A stretch of DNA of 64,000 bases from Marinobacter arenosus (GTDB lineage Bacteria > Pseudomonadota > Gammaproteobacteria > Pseudomonadales > Oleiphilaceae). Below are positions 44,023 to 53,257 of this stretch, piece after piece (position 1 is the stretch's first letter; each line of letters opens with the position of its first letter). A model generated the notes under the pieces. It was not told the origin of the DNA and searched no databases. It worked only from the letters and a program-made list of their open reading frames with translations. Position numbers and translations under genes: made by a program. Location: positions 124,001 through 188,000 of the forward strand of contig NZ_JAHVAO010000002.1 in the NCBI RefSeq assembly GCF_019264345.1, given 5' to 3'.

Positions 44023-44829
44023 TCAGGCGCCTTTCTGGAACAGCAGTTCCAGGACAAACTTGCTGCCATAGAATGCCAGCATGAGCAGGGCGCAGCCGGC
44101 CAGGGTCCAACGGCTGGCGGTAATGCCGCGCCAGCCCTTGGTGTAGCGGCCGACCAGCAGAGCGACGAACACCGCCAGCGACAGCAGGGAAAATACGGTT
44201 TTGTGGGCAAGGTCCTGGGCGAACAGGTCTTCAACAAACAGGGCGCCGGTCACGATGGCCAGAATCAGCATGACAACGCCTGCCCACACCATTTCGAACA
44301 GCAGGGATTCCATGGTCTGGAGTGGCGGCAGGTTACGCACCAACAGGCTGTTGTAATTGTGTTTGAGCTGACGGTTCTGGAAATAGAGCAGGGTGGCCTG
44401 AATGGCGGCTAGGGTAAACAGGCTGTAGGCTGTCACCGACAGGGCAATGTGTGACAACATGCCGTAGCTGTCATCGGACACCACTCGCGAAGGGGAGTGG
44501 GTGACCAGCACCAGAATGATGGTCAGGGCGGCCAGCGGGTAGACGCCGAGGAACAGGTTCTGGACCGGCTTTTTCAGGTTCAGGCCTAGGAGCAGCAGGA
44601 CGATCAGCCAGGAGATCAGGACCGAACTCTTGAAGAAGCCGAAGTCGAACCCGCCGTCCTGATGAACGCTCTGTGCGATCAGCAGGCCATGGCTGGTCAG
44701 GGCAAGTACGCCGATCAGGGTGGTAATGGCTAGATTGCTGGTGACTCGGCCTCTGAAATGGAGCGCCTGCAGCGCGGTGCCAACGCTGTACAGAAAAAGT
44801 GAGGTGACCGCGAGAATCAGCGTTCCCAT
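44023..44829 (-). CDS. ypjD: YpjD/CcsA-family cytochrome c assembly-like membrane protein
   Basis: This protein of 268 residues with about eight membrane segments belongs to the CcsA/HemX-like group; in gammaproteobacteria its gene is typically beside ffh. ATG 44829 (MGTLILAV) follows AAGGAAG. Conserved elements are VTHSPSRVVSDDSYGMLSHIALSVTAYSLFTLAA and LAHKTVFSLLSLAVFVALLVGRYTKGWRG, with histidines in SHIAL and AHKTV likely lining a haem-handling site. The precise role is not established. It is divergent from ffh, 181 bases apart, with both promoters in the gap. Confidence 0.88.
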   Translation of the reverse strand: MGTLILAVTSLFLYSVGTALQALHFRGRVTSNLAITTLIGVLALTSHGLLIAQSVHQDGGFDFGFFKSSVLISWLIVLLLLGLNLKKPVQNLFLGVYPLAALTIILVLVTHSPSRVVSDDSYGMLSHIALSVTAYSLFTLAAIQATLLYFQNRQLKHNYNSLLVRNLPPLQTMESLLFEMVWAGVVMLILAIVTGALFVEDLFAQDLAHKTVFSLLSLAVFVALLVGRYTKGWRGITASRWTLAGCALLMLAFYGSKFVLELLFQKGA

Positions 44830-44919
44830 GACTTCCTTATATACCACTGTTCTTACTGGGGATCGGTGGCTCGGGACACCGATTTGACCGGGCTGGTCGT
44901 TTCAGGGCGATAGTCTGGT

Positions 44920-44925
44920 TATAAT
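44920..44925 (+). promoter_or_regulatory. Perfect -10 box (TATAAT) of ffh
   Basis: TATAAT at 44920-44925 matches consensus. No good -35 is seen at 17 bp (TCGTTT). Transcription from here would start near 44932 and give a leader of about 79 bases to the ffh ATG at 45011. Confidence 0.6.
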
Positions 44926-45010
44926 GTCGCGATTATGCAACTGGAATCAAGGAGCCGGGGTCGGCTCTGCGGACCATGCACTCAATTTATCCGGGGTACG
45001 GAAGAGCAAC

Positions 45011-46399
45011 ATGTTTGAGAACCTCCAAGACCGACTTTCCGGTAGCCTGCGCAAGATTTCCGGTCAGGCGCGGCTAACCGACGACAACATCAAGGACACG
45101 CTGCGCGAAGTGCGGATGGCGCTGCTGGAAGCAGACGTCGCCCTGCCGGTGGTGAAGGATTTCATTGAGGGTGTTCGCCAGCGTGCCGTTGGTCAGGAAG
45201 TGCAGCGCAGTCTGACGCCGGGGCAAGTGTTTGTGAAAGTGGTCCAGCAGGAGCTGGAACGCGTGATGGGCGAGGGCAACGAAACCCTCAACCTGGCGGT
45301 GCAGCCGCCAGCGGTCATCATGATGGCGGGTCTGCAGGGTGCGGGTAAAACCACGACCGTGGCAAAGCTTTCCCGTTTCCTTAAAGAACGCCAGAAAAAG
45401 TCGGTCATGGTGGTCAGTGCCGACGTCTACCGTCCGGCCGCTATCCGGCAGTTGGAGACGCTCGCCGGTGAGGTGGGTGTCGAGTTTTTCCCCAGCACCG
45501 CCGATCAGGATCCGGTGGACATCGCCGAGGGTGCGATCTCAGCGGCTCGCAAAAAGCACGTCGATGTGGTGATTCTGGATACTGCCGGTCGTCTGCACGT
45601 TGATGAGCAGATGATGGGCGAAATCGGGCGGCTGCATAAAGCGGTCAATCCGGTTGAGACGCTGTTCGTGGTTGATGCCATGACCGGTCAGGATGCGGCC
45701 AATACCGCCAAGGCGTTCAACGATGCGCTGCCGCTGACGGGTGTGGTCCTCACCAAGACCGACGGTGATGCCCGAGGCGGTGCGGCGCTGTCCGTCCGTC
45801 ACATTACGGGCAAACCCATCAAGTTCCTGGGTGTCGGTGAGAAGTCGGACGCACTCGAACCCTTCTACCCGGATCGTGTAGCCTCCCGTATTCTCGGCAT
45901 GGGCGATGTGCTCTCCCTTATAGAGGAAGCAGAGCGCAAGCTGGACCAGAAGAAGGCCCAGAAGCTCACCAAGAAGATCAAAAAGGGCAAGAGCTTTGAT
46001 CTTGAGGATTTCCGCGATCAGCTTCAGCAGATGAAGAATATGGGCGGCATCGGTGGCCTGATGGATAAGCTGCCTGGAATGGGCCAGATGGCGCAGATGG
46101 CGCAGCAGCAGGTCAACGATAAGTCGATGGGACAGATGGAAGCCATTATCTGCTCCATGACGCCCAAAGAGCGTCGCTATCCCGACACCATCAATAACTC
46201 CCGCAAACGCCGCATTGCGGGCGGCTCAGGCACCCAGATCCAGGACGTCAATCGACTGCTCAAGCAGCACAAGCAGATGCAGAAGATGATGAAAAAATTT
46301 GGCAAAAAGGGTGGCATGGCGAATATGATGCGCGGTCTTGGTGGTATGATGCCGCCCGGTGGTGGCGGAGGTGGTATGCCCCCGTTTGGCCGTATGTAA
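45011..46399 (+). CDS. ffh: Signal recognition particle protein
   Basis: Ffh binds signal sequences and 4.5S RNA and delivers nascent membrane proteins to FtsY. ATG 45011 (MFENLQDRLSG) is nine bases after GGAAGAG; an upstream open frame from 44924 covers only the leader. The product is 462 residues. It has the N domain, the GTPase domain with GLQGAGKTT, DTAGR and TKTDGDARGG, and the methionine-rich M domain (IICSMTPKERRYP and SGTQIQDVNRLLKQHKQM). A Gly/Met-rich tail ends in MPPFGRM. It is followed by a strong terminator. Confidence 0.98.
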   Translation: MFENLQDRLSGSLRKISGQARLTDDNIKDTLREVRMALLEADVALPVVKDFIEGVRQRAVGQEVQRSLTPGQVFVKVVQQELERVMGEGNETLNLAVQPPAVIMMAGLQGAGKTTTVAKLSRFLKERQKKSVMVVSADVYRPAAIRQLETLAGEVGVEFFPSTADQDPVDIAEGAISAARKKHVDVVILDTAGRLHVDEQMMGEIGRLHKAVNPVETLFVVDAMTGQDAANTAKAFNDALPLTGVVLTKTDGDARGGAALSVRHITGKPIKFLGVGEKSDALEPFYPDRVASRILGMGDVLSLIEEAERKLDQKKAQKLTKKIKKGKSFDLEDFRDQLQQMKNMGGIGGLMDKLPGMGQMAQMAQQQVNDKSMGQMEAIICSMTPKERRYPDTINNSRKRRIAGGSGTQIQDVNRLLKQHKQMQKMMKKFGKKGGMANMMRGLGGMMPPGGGGGGMPPFGRM

Positions 46400-46413
46400 A
46401 AAGCCTTACACCA

Positions 46414-46444
46414 AAAACAGGGAAACAGCGTGTTTCCCTGTTTT
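46414..46444 (+). terminator. Intrinsic terminator after ffh
   Basis: AAAACAGGGAAAC (46414-46426) pairs perfectly with GTTTCCCTGTTTT (46432-46444) across a five-base loop, a 13-bp stem ending in T residues. It separates ffh from the ribosomal operon. The remaining 118 bases to rpsP hold its promoter; TAGAAT near 46464 is a plausible -10. Confidence 0.93.
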
Positions 46445-46562
46445 CTTTGGCGCTTTTTTAGCATAGAATAGCGCCCCTTTCGAGTATGGGTCTTCGCGTC
46501 AGCCGTGTTTCGGCTGATGTGAATCGTACAAAGTTCGTACAACAGAACAGGATATTGGTTAA

Positions 46563-46802
46563 ATGGTAACAATCCGTTTGGCTCGTGGCGGCTCCAAGAA
46601 GCGCCCGTTCTACCATCTGACAGTCACTGACAGCCGCAAATCTCGCGACGGTCGTTTTATTGAGCGTGTTGGCTTCTTTAACCCGATCGCCCGTGGTCAG
46701 GAAGAGCGTCTTCGCGTTGATCGTGATCGTGTGGACTTCTGGCTGGGCCAGGGTGCGCAGACCAGCGAGCGTGTAGCACAGCTGCTGAAGGGCGCTGAGT
46801 AA
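46563..46802 (+). CDS. rpsP: 30S ribosomal protein bS16
   Basis: This small-subunit protein of 79 residues begins [20 protein letters not shown] and has [15 protein letters not shown], matching bS16 across its length. It is the first gene of the conserved rpsP-rimM-trmD-rplS operon, with 27 bases to rimM. Confidence 0.99.
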   Translation: MVTIRLARGGSKKRPFYHLTVTDSRKSRDGRFIERVGFFNPIARGQEERLRVDRDRVDFWLGQGAQTSERVAQLLKGAE

Positions 46803-46829
46803 TCGCGTCTGGACGCTGGGGTTGATGGC

Positions 46830-47357
46830 ATGACACAGACTTCGCAGGAAACTGTGATCGGCCGGATTACCTCGGTGTTTGGGGTCAAGGGGTGGCTAAA
46901 AGTTTACTCCTACACTGACCCCAAGGAAGGAATACTGAACTACCGGGACTGGATGTTGGATCTGGACGGCAAGCGTATTCCGGCCAAGCTTGAGGAAGGT
47001 CGCCGCCAAGGGCAGGGGATCGTCGTCAGGCTGAAAGGTATTGATGACCGGGACGTCGCGCTCAAGTATTGCGGCGCCGACGTCAGGGTTGGTACTGACG
47101 AGCTGCCGGACCTCCCGGAAGGGGAGTTTTACTGGTTCCAGCTCGAGGGCCTTGATGTCGTTACGGTCGAAGGTGAATGCCTGGGTACAGTGCATCACCT
47201 GATTGAGACGGGTTCCAACGACGTGTTGGTGGTGCACGCCTCGGCAGGCTCCATTGATCAGCGCGAGCGGCTGATTCCCTATCTGCCGGATCAGGTGGTC
47301 CGGGAAGTGGATTTGGCGTCGGCTCGAATGGTCGTTGACTGGGATCCGGAGTTTTAA
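46830..47357 (+). CDS. rimM: 16S rRNA processing protein RimM
   Basis: RimM helps assemble the 30S head and binds uS19. The 175 residues have the N-terminal barrel (ETVIGRITSVFGVKGWLKVYSYTDP) and the PRC-barrel C-terminal domain (GEFYWFQLEGLDVVTVEGECLGTVHHL, IPYLPDQVVREVDLASARMVVDWDPEF). It sits between rpsP and trmD in the standard order, with three bases to the trmD start. Confidence 0.98.
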   Translation: MTQTSQETVIGRITSVFGVKGWLKVYSYTDPKEGILNYRDWMLDLDGKRIPAKLEEGRRQGQGIVVRLKGIDDRDVALKYCGADVRVGTDELPDLPEGEFYWFQLEGLDVVTVEGECLGTVHHLIETGSNDVLVVHASAGSIDQRERLIPYLPDQVVREVDLASARMVVDWDPEF

Positions 47358-47360
47358 CGG

Positions 47361-48119
47361 GTGTGGATTGGCGCAGTCAGTCTGTTCCCGGAGATGTTCA
47401 GTGCGGTAACGGATTACGGGGTCACGGGTAGAGCAGTTCGGGATGGTCTTCTGACCTTCCGGAGCTGGAATCCCCGCGAGTTCACCCATGATCGTCACCG
47501 CACGGTGGACGACCGGCCCTATGGTGGTGGTCCGGGGATGTTGATGAAAATTCAGCCTCTCAGGGATGCCATTCATGCGGCGAGGGAGTCAGCACCCGGT
47601 AAAGCCTGCGTGGTGTATCTATCACCTCAGGGTGAGACGTTGAATCAATCTGTTGTCGAGTCCCTTGCGGCAGAGGAGCAGTTGATTCTGGTTGCAGGCC
47701 GATATGAGGGTGTGGATGAGCGCCTGATATCGACGGAAGTCGATCGGGAAGTGTCGCTGGGTGATTTCGTGTTGTCCGGTGGCGAGTTGGCGGCCATGGC
47801 CGTCATTGATGCGGTTACACGCCTCATCCCCGGAGCGCTGGGTCATGCGCAGTCGGCAGAGCAGGATTCCTTTGCCGATGGTTTGCTGGATTGTCCGCAC
47901 TATACCCGGCCCGAAGTTTATGAAGGTCAGGCGGTGCCGGATGTTTTATTGGGCGGTCACCATGATCAGATCCGGCGTTGGCGACTGAAACAGTCGCTGA
48001 GGCGAACCCTGGAGCGGCGCCCCGACCTGCTGGAGCAGCGGGTGTTTACGGATGAAGAGCGTCAGCTGCTGGAAGAGATTTTGAACGAACCGGGTGCCTC
48101 TGAATCATCAGGGCATTAA
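47361..48119 (+). CDS. trmD: tRNA (guanine-N1)-methyltransferase
   Basis: TrmD makes m1G37 in tRNAs that read CNN codons. The 252-residue protein starts with GTG ([26 protein letters not shown]). It carries the deep trefoil-knot SAM site: [25 protein letters not shown] and [15 protein letters not shown]. It lies in the rpsP operon; the start follows the rimM stop by three bases and rplS is 25 bases downstream. Confidence 0.98.
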   Translation: MWIGAVSLFPEMFSAVTDYGVTGRAVRDGLLTFRSWNPREFTHDRHRTVDDRPYGGGPGMLMKIQPLRDAIHAARESAPGKACVVYLSPQGETLNQSVVESLAAEEQLILVAGRYEGVDERLISTEVDREVSLGDFVLSGGELAAMAVIDAVTRLIPGALGHAQSAEQDSFADGLLDCPHYTRPEVYEGQAVPDVLLGGHHDQIRRWRLKQSLRRTLERRPDLLEQRVFTDEERQLLEEILNEPGASESSGH

Positions 48120-48144
48120 AAGATTGGGTATCAGGAGCATTACG

Positions 48145-48501
48145 ATGAGCGGCAAGAACAACATCATCAGTCAACTTGAAGCAGAACAGATGACCAAGGA
48201 AATCCCTGCGTTTGCGCCGGGTGACACCGTGGTCGTTCAGGTTCGCGTCACCGAGGGTAACCGTGAGCGTCTGCAGGCGTTCGAGGGTGTTGTCATCGGC
48301 AAGCGTAACCGTGGCATGAACTCCTCTTTCACCGTGCGTAAGATTTCCTACGGTGTGGGCGTTGAGCGTACTTTCCAGACCTTCTCCAAGCTGATCGACA
48401 GTGTCAGTGTGAAGCGTCGTGGTGACGTGCGTCAGGCCAAGCTTTACTACCTGCGCGACCTGTCTGGTAAGGCAGCTCGTATCAAGGAGAAGCTGGGCTG
48501 A
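48145..48501 (+). CDS. rplS: 50S ribosomal protein bL19
   Basis: The 118-residue protein ([18 protein letters not shown]) is bL19, located at the subunit interface. CAGGAG lies upstream of ATG 48145; a longer open frame from 48094 runs through the end of trmD. Recognisable stretches are [30 protein letters not shown] and [18 protein letters not shown]. It is the last gene of the rpsP operon and is followed by a terminator. Confidence 0.99.
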   Translation: MSGKNNIISQLEAEQMTKEIPAFAPGDTVVVQVRVTEGNRERLQAFEGVVIGKRNRGMNSSFTVRKISYGVGVERTFQTFSKLIDSVSVKRRGDVRQAKLYYLRDLSGKAARIKEKLG

Positions 48502-48534
48502 TCAGCTATTCGCTGAACAGCGCGCTTATAAAAA

Positions 48535-48557
48535 GGCAGCCTCGGGCTGCCTTTTTT
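48535..48557 (+). terminator. Intrinsic terminator of the rpsP-rplS operon
   Basis: GGCAGCC (48535-48541), a three-base loop, GGCTGCC (48545-48551) and six T residues (48552-48557), preceded by A residues. It is a strong terminator 33 bases after rplS. Confidence 0.95.
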
Positions 48558-48615
48558 GTGTCTGTTCCCCGGGTGAGGCATGCTCGTTTCAGGGTGAAAG
48601 CATGAGAGTGGTGAT

Positions 48616-49518
48616 GTGAGACCGGAAGATGAGGCCGTGATCACCCGTTTTACCGACGCCATCTGGCTTGAGGACGGGTTGGGGGAAAAAACACGCCAGG
48701 CCTATCGCAGCGATCTGGCTCGTCTGGCGTCCTGGCTTGAAGAGCAGCCAGGGCAGCCTTTGCTGAAGACAGCTCGCAGGACTGACCTGCTGGCATGGAT
48801 GTCCAGGGGGCTGGCAGAGGGGGTGAAAGCGTCCACAGCGGCACGGCGTCTGTCGGGGATGCGTCGTTTTTATCGGTTCCTGTTGCGGGAAGGGGCGATC
48901 GCGGAGGATCCGACGCTGCGAATAGACAGCCCGCGCCTGCCGCGTCGGCTACCGGATTCGTTGACGGAGGAGGAGGTGGATTCCCTTCTGGCCGAGCCGA
49001 ACCCGGAAGTGCCCATTGAGCTCAGGGACAAGGCGATGCTGGAAATCCTTTACGGTTGCGGCCTACGGGTTACCGAGCTCACCGGTCTGCGGGTTGACCA
49101 GGTAAACCTGCGTCAGGGCGTGGTTCGCATAACCGGTAAGGGGGACAAGGAGCGTCTGGTGCCACTGGGGGAGGAGGCGGTCGACTGGCTGCTGAGGTAC
49201 ATGAAGGAAGCTCGTCCCGAGCTCCTGAAAGGGCATTCCTGTGACGCGCTGTTCCCCGGAAGCCGCCCCACTGCCATGACCCGACAAACCTTCTGGCATC
49301 GCATCAAGCATTACGCTGTCCGGGTCGGCATTCGCAAGCACCTTTCCCCTCATACACTGCGGCATGCATTTGCGACCCATCTGCTCAATCACGGAGCGGA
49401 CCTGCGGGTTGTGCAGATGCTGCTCGGGCATTCGGACCTGTCCACCACTCAAATCTACACCCACGTAGCTCGTCAGCGGCTTCAGTCCTTGCATCAGTCC
49501 CATCACCCCCGTGGCTGA
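48616..49518 (+). CDS. xerD: Tyrosine recombinase XerD
   Basis: XerD with XerC resolves chromosome dimers at dif under FtsK control. The 300 residues start at GTG 48616. The N-terminal SAM-like core-binding domain (1-110) is followed by the catalytic domain with R151 (CGLRVTEL), K175, H246 and R249 (HTLRHAFATHLL), H272 (GHSDLSTT) and nucleophile Y281 (IYTHV), so the active site is complete. The order xerD-dsbC-hom-thrC-recJ is conserved housekeeping synteny. It is not a mobile-element integrase. Confidence 0.96.
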   Translation: MRPEDEAVITRFTDAIWLEDGLGEKTRQAYRSDLARLASWLEEQPGQPLLKTARRTDLLAWMSRGLAEGVKASTAARRLSGMRRFYRFLLREGAIAEDPTLRIDSPRLPRRLPDSLTEEEVDSLLAEPNPEVPIELRDKAMLEILYGCGLRVTELTGLRVDQVNLRQGVVRITGKGDKERLVPLGEEAVDWLLRYMKEARPELLKGHSCDALFPGSRPTAMTRQTFWHRIKHYAVRVGIRKHLSPHTLRHAFATHLLNHGADLRVVQMLLGHSDLSTTQIYTHVARQRLQSLHQSHHPRG

Positions 49519-49642
49519 CGATGCGGTTTTTGGGTAAGGTACTGGCTTTGAACTTTTGCGTCCGCCCTGTGTCGCAGTATCGTGTTTCCATGATCCGGCC
49601 GCCAATGGCCGGGATCCCAATTTTGTCTGACTGGATGTAGCT

Positions 49643-50389
49643 ATGTCTGCCAGAAAAAGCGTAAAGAAAGTTGCAATGGTGGTTGGCCTCATGGCTGGCG
49701 CTGTTTTGGCTTGGCCGGCCGCCGCCGGCGAGGTAGAAGATGGGATTGCCAAGCGTCTGACCGACGCGGTGCCCGGACTCAAGGTCCAGTCGGTGCGTGA
49801 GTCAGAGGCCAAGGGTCTGTACGAGGTGCAGAGCAATAATGGCGATACCATTTACACCACAGCGGACGGCCAGTATTTGCTGACCGGTGACCTCCTGAAA
49901 ATCACCAGCAACGGCATTGCCAATGTGACTGAAGAGGCTCGGGCCGGCCAGCGTGAGCAGGTCATGGCGGCGTTCGGTGACGATGGCGTGATCCGCTTTC
50001 CGGCAGACGGCGAGGAAAAGGCGGTGATTGATGTGTTTACCGATATCGACTGCCCATACTGCCGCAAACTGCATGATGAAGTGCCCAAACTCAACGCCTA
50101 TGGTATTACCGTCAATTACTACGCGTTTCCCCGTTCTGGCCCGGGAACACCCTCGTTCACCAAATACGTCTCGGTCTGGTGCGCCGAGGACCAGCAGGCT
50201 GCAATGGATGCGGCAAAAGCCGGGCGCACCGTAGAGTCGGCCACCTGTGAGAATCCCGTGCTGGAGCAGTACCAGCTGGGTGGTCGAGTGGGTGTGACTG
50301 GTACGCCCGCAATCGTGTTGGAAGACGGCAATATGGTGCGGGGCTACGTGCCTGCCGACAACCTCGCCAAGGGGCTCGGTCTGCTTTGA
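49643..50389 (+). CDS. dsbC: Thiol:disulfide interchange protein DsbC
   Basis: DsbC isomerises non-native disulfides in the periplasm. The 248 residues start with a signal peptide (SVKKVAMVVGLMAGAVLAWPAAA, cleaved near residue 28). The N-terminal dimerisation domain (30-90) is followed by a thioredoxin-like domain with the active site C137-P-Y-C140 in DIDCPYCRKLH and the cis-proline element VTGTPAIVLEDG. It lies between xerD and hom, in its own gap of 124 bases, and ends before a hairpin. Confidence 0.95.
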   Translation: MSARKSVKKVAMVVGLMAGAVLAWPAAAGEVEDGIAKRLTDAVPGLKVQSVRESEAKGLYEVQSNNGDTIYTTADGQYLLTGDLLKITSNGIANVTEEARAGQREQVMAAFGDDGVIRFPADGEEKAVIDVFTDIDCPYCRKLHDEVPKLNAYGITVNYYAFPRSGPGTPSFTKYVSVWCAEDQQAAMDAAKAGRTVESATCENPVLEQYQLGGRVGVTGTPAIVLEDGNMVRGYVPADNLAKGLGLL

Positions 50390-50399
50390 CCTTGCCCGG

Positions 50400-50421
50400 G
50401 GCCCCGCTCCTTTGCGGGGCC
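50400..50421 (+). other. GC-rich hairpin after dsbC
   Basis: GGCCCCGC (50400-50407) and GCGGGGCC (50414-50421) form a perfect 8-bp stem with a six-base loop, eleven bases after the dsbC stop. No T-run follows, so it may pause or partly stop transcription before hom. Confidence 0.65.
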
Positions 50422-50537
50422 TCTCACGGATTTCACATCCTTCCGGTTCAGGGCTTATTCATGGCCATCTGAATCGGTATACTATGCCTCCCTAAATGTA
50501 ATTCATCAGCACCCCTTGCGGGTTCAGAGGTGAGAGT

Positions 50538-51839
50538 TTGAAAGACGTCAGTGTCGGAATCTGCGGACTGGGTACCGTTGGCGGCGGTACGTTCAATGTC
50601 TTGACCCGGAATGCCAAGCTTATTGCCGGCCGGGCAGGATGTAACATCCGAATTACCCGGATCGCCAGTCGTCGTCCCCGAACCGATATGGATCTCGGCG
50701 ATGTACCGTTTTCCACCGACATTTTTGACGTGGTGAACGATCCCGCTGTGGACGTCGTTGTGGAGCTGATCGGTGGCTATGAAACGGCGAAAGAGCTGGT
50801 GCTTGCGGCAATCCGTAACGGTAAGCACGTGGTTACCGCCAACAAGGCCCTGATTGCGGTGCACGGCAACGAGATCTTCGAGGCTGCCGAGAAAGCCGGT
50901 GTGGTCGTCGCCTATGAGGCTGGCGTGGCCGGTGGTATTCCGGTCATGAAGGCGATTCGCGAGGGCATGGCGGCAAACCGGATCGACTGGATTGCCGGTA
51001 TTATCAACGGCACGGGCAACTACATCCTGACGGAAATGCGTGCCGGTCGTGAATTTTCCGAAGTGTTGAAAGAAGCCCAGGATCTCGGGTACGCGGAAGC
51101 CGATCCGACGTTCGACGTCGAGGGTATCGACGCAGCCCACAAGCTGACTATCCTGGCCTCCGCCGGTTTCGGGGTGCCCCTTCAGTTTGAGAAAGGCTTC
51201 ACCGAAGGCATCTCGAAAATCACGCCCTATGACATCGCCCACGCCGAACTGCTGGGATACCGCATCAAGCACCTTGGCATTGCCCGTCGTCGCGATGACG
51301 GCATCGAGCTTCGGGTGCATCCGACCCTGGTGCCCCAGAGCCACCTTATTGCTCAGGTTGACGGTGTCCTGAACGCGGTTCTTGTGGACGGCGATGCCGT
51401 CGGACAGACCATGTATTACGGGCCAGGCGCCGGTGATGAAGCGACGGCTTCCGCCGTTATTGCTGACATTGTCGACGTTGCCCGTGCCGTTGCCAGCGGC
51501 AGCCAGCAGCGTGTGCCTTACCTCGGATTCGAGCCGGCGGCCATGGAAGACCTTGATGTCCTGTCCATGGAGGACGTCCAGTCCGCTTATTACCTGCGGA
51601 TTACCGCACTGGACCGCCCGGGTGTCCTGGCCAAAATCGCCTCCATCCTCAGTGAGCATGGCATCAACATCGAGTCCATCATGCAGAAGGAATCCGAGCT
51701 GCAGGATGGCCGTATCCCGGTGATTATCCTCACCCACACGGTTCAGGAGCGGCAGGTCAACCGCGCCATCGAAGAGCTGGAAGCTCTGACCGACACGGAC
51801 GGTCAGGTCATTCGCATCCGCGCCGAAAACTTTAACTAA
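50538..51839 (+). CDS. hom: Homoserine dehydrogenase
   Basis: Hom reduces aspartate semialdehyde to homoserine, the branch to threonine and methionine. The start is TTG 50538 with AGAGGTGAG upstream. The 433 residues have the NAD(P)-binding GICGLGTVGGGTF, VVELIGGYETAKELVLAAIRNGKHVVTANKAL, and the catalytic AGIINGTGNYILTEM. A C-terminal ACT domain (about 350-433; ALDRPGVLAKIASILSEHGINIE) gives feedback control by threonine. No aspartokinase is fused, so it is the monofunctional form. It leads into thrC, 11 bases after. Confidence 0.98.
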   Translation: MKDVSVGICGLGTVGGGTFNVLTRNAKLIAGRAGCNIRITRIASRRPRTDMDLGDVPFSTDIFDVVNDPAVDVVVELIGGYETAKELVLAAIRNGKHVVTANKALIAVHGNEIFEAAEKAGVVVAYEAGVAGGIPVMKAIREGMAANRIDWIAGIINGTGNYILTEMRAGREFSEVLKEAQDLGYAEADPTFDVEGIDAAHKLTILASAGFGVPLQFEKGFTEGISKITPYDIAHAELLGYRIKHLGIARRRDDGIELRVHPTLVPQSHLIAQVDGVLNAVLVDGDAVGQTMYYGPGAGDEATASAVIADIVDVARAVASGSQQRVPYLGFEPAAMEDLDVLSMEDVQSAYYLRITALDRPGVLAKIASILSEHGINIESIMQKESELQDGRIPVIILTHTVQERQVNRAIEELEALTDTDGQVIRIRAENFN

Positions 51840-51850
51840 CAGGTACGCTC

Positions 51851-53251
51851 GTGAGATATATCAGTACGCGGGGTGAAGCGCCCGCACTGGGCTTTGAGGA
51901 TGTTCTGCTGACCGGTCTGGCGACCGACGGCGGGCTCTATGTGCCGGAATCGCTGCCCCATTTCAGTCTTGAGGAAATCCGCAGCTGGCGTGGGTTGTCG
52001 TACAGCGAGCTGGCGTTCAACGTGATGCATCCGTTCGTCGACGATGCCATTCCCGCTGACGATTTCCGCAAGATGCTGGATGAAACCTACTCGGTGTTCA
52101 GCCACAAGGCGGTGGCCCCGCTGGTTCAATTGGATACCAATGAGTGGGTCATGGAGCTGTTCCGTGGGCCGACCCTGGCGTTCAAGGATTTTGCCCTGCA
52201 GCTGCTGGGCCGCTTGCTGGATTACGTGCTGGAAAAGCGCAAGCAGCATGTTGTCATCATGGGCGCCACTTCCGGCGACACCGGATCGGCCGCGATTGAA
52301 GGCTGCCGCCGGTGCGAGCACGTCGACATTTTCATCCTGCATCCCTACGAGCGTGTCTCGGAAGTTCAGCGCCGGCAGATGACCACGGTCAAAGGCGATA
52401 ACATCCACAACATCGCGGTGCGGGGCAATTTTGATGATTGTCAGCGCATGGTCAAGGAAAGCTTTGGTAATCAGGGCTTCCTGGGTGGCAAAACCCAGCT
52501 TGCGGCGGTGAACTCCATCAACTGGGCGCGGATCATGGCTCAGATCGTCTACTACTTCCAGGCCTCCCTGGCGCTGGGTGGTCCCGATCGAAGCATGGCG
52601 TTTTCGGTGCCGACCGGTAACTTTGGTGACATTTTCGCCGGCTACCTGGCCAAGAAGATGGGGCTGCCCATCTCTCAGTTGGTGATTGCCACCAATCGCA
52701 ATGACATTCTTCACCGATTCATGAGCGGCAACAGATACGAGCAGCACAAGCTGGAGCATACCCTGTCGCCGAGCATGGATATCATGGTATCCAGCAACTT
52801 TGAACGCCTGCTGTTTGATTTGCACGGTCGTGATGGCCAGGCGGTGAAGACGTTGCTGGAGAACGCCGCCAAGGGGCCCGTGAGCATTGAGGATTACCGC
52901 TGGCGTCACGCCCGCAAGCTGTTCGACAGTGACGCGGTCGACGACAAGGCCACCTGCGATACCATCCGGGAAATTCATGAGCAGAACGAATACCTGCTTG
53001 ACCCGCACACGGCCATTGGCGTGCGTGCGGCCCGCAACTGCCGCCGTGACAGCTCCGTGCCGATGATCACCCTCGGCACCGCCCATCCGGCGAAGTTCCC
53101 GGATGCCGTGGCCGAATCCGGCGTGACGGTAAAGCCTCAGCTGCCCGCCCACATGGCGGATCTGTTTGAGCGGGAGGAGCGTTATACCGTTCTGGATAAC
53201 AACATCGCCGGTGTTCAGGAGTTCATAGCCAAGCACTGGAAAAATGCCTGA
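51851..53251 (+). CDS. thrC: Threonine synthase
   Basis: ThrC converts O-phosphohomoserine to threonine with PLP. The 466 residues start with GTG 51851 (MRYISTRGEAPALGFEDVLLTGLATDGGLYVPESLP). The PLP lysine is in TLAFKDFALQLLG and the phosphate loop is FSVPTGNFGDIFAGYLAKKMG. It directly follows hom and precedes recJ by six bases, completing the homoserine-to-threonine step except for homoserine kinase (thrB), which is not in the window. Confidence 0.97.
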   Translation: MRYISTRGEAPALGFEDVLLTGLATDGGLYVPESLPHFSLEEIRSWRGLSYSELAFNVMHPFVDDAIPADDFRKMLDETYSVFSHKAVAPLVQLDTNEWVMELFRGPTLAFKDFALQLLGRLLDYVLEKRKQHVVIMGATSGDTGSAAIEGCRRCEHVDIFILHPYERVSEVQRRQMTTVKGDNIHNIAVRGNFDDCQRMVKESFGNQGFLGGKTQLAAVNSINWARIMAQIVYYFQASLALGGPDRSMAFSVPTGNFGDIFAGYLAKKMGLPISQLVIATNRNDILHRFMSGNRYEQHKLEHTLSPSMDIMVSSNFERLLFDLHGRDGQAVKTLLENAAKGPVSIEDYRWRHARKLFDSDAVDDKATCDTIREIHEQNEYLLDPHTAIGVRAARNCRRDSSVPMITLGTAHPAKFPDAVAESGVTVKPQLPAHMADLFEREERYTVLDNNIAGVQEFIAKHWKNA

Positions 53252-53257
53252 TCCGGT

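Noticed and set aside
48616..49518. Tyrosine recombinase as a sign of a mobile element
   Set aside because: It has the XerD length and motifs and lies in conserved xerD-dsbC-hom synteny, with no attachment-site repeats.
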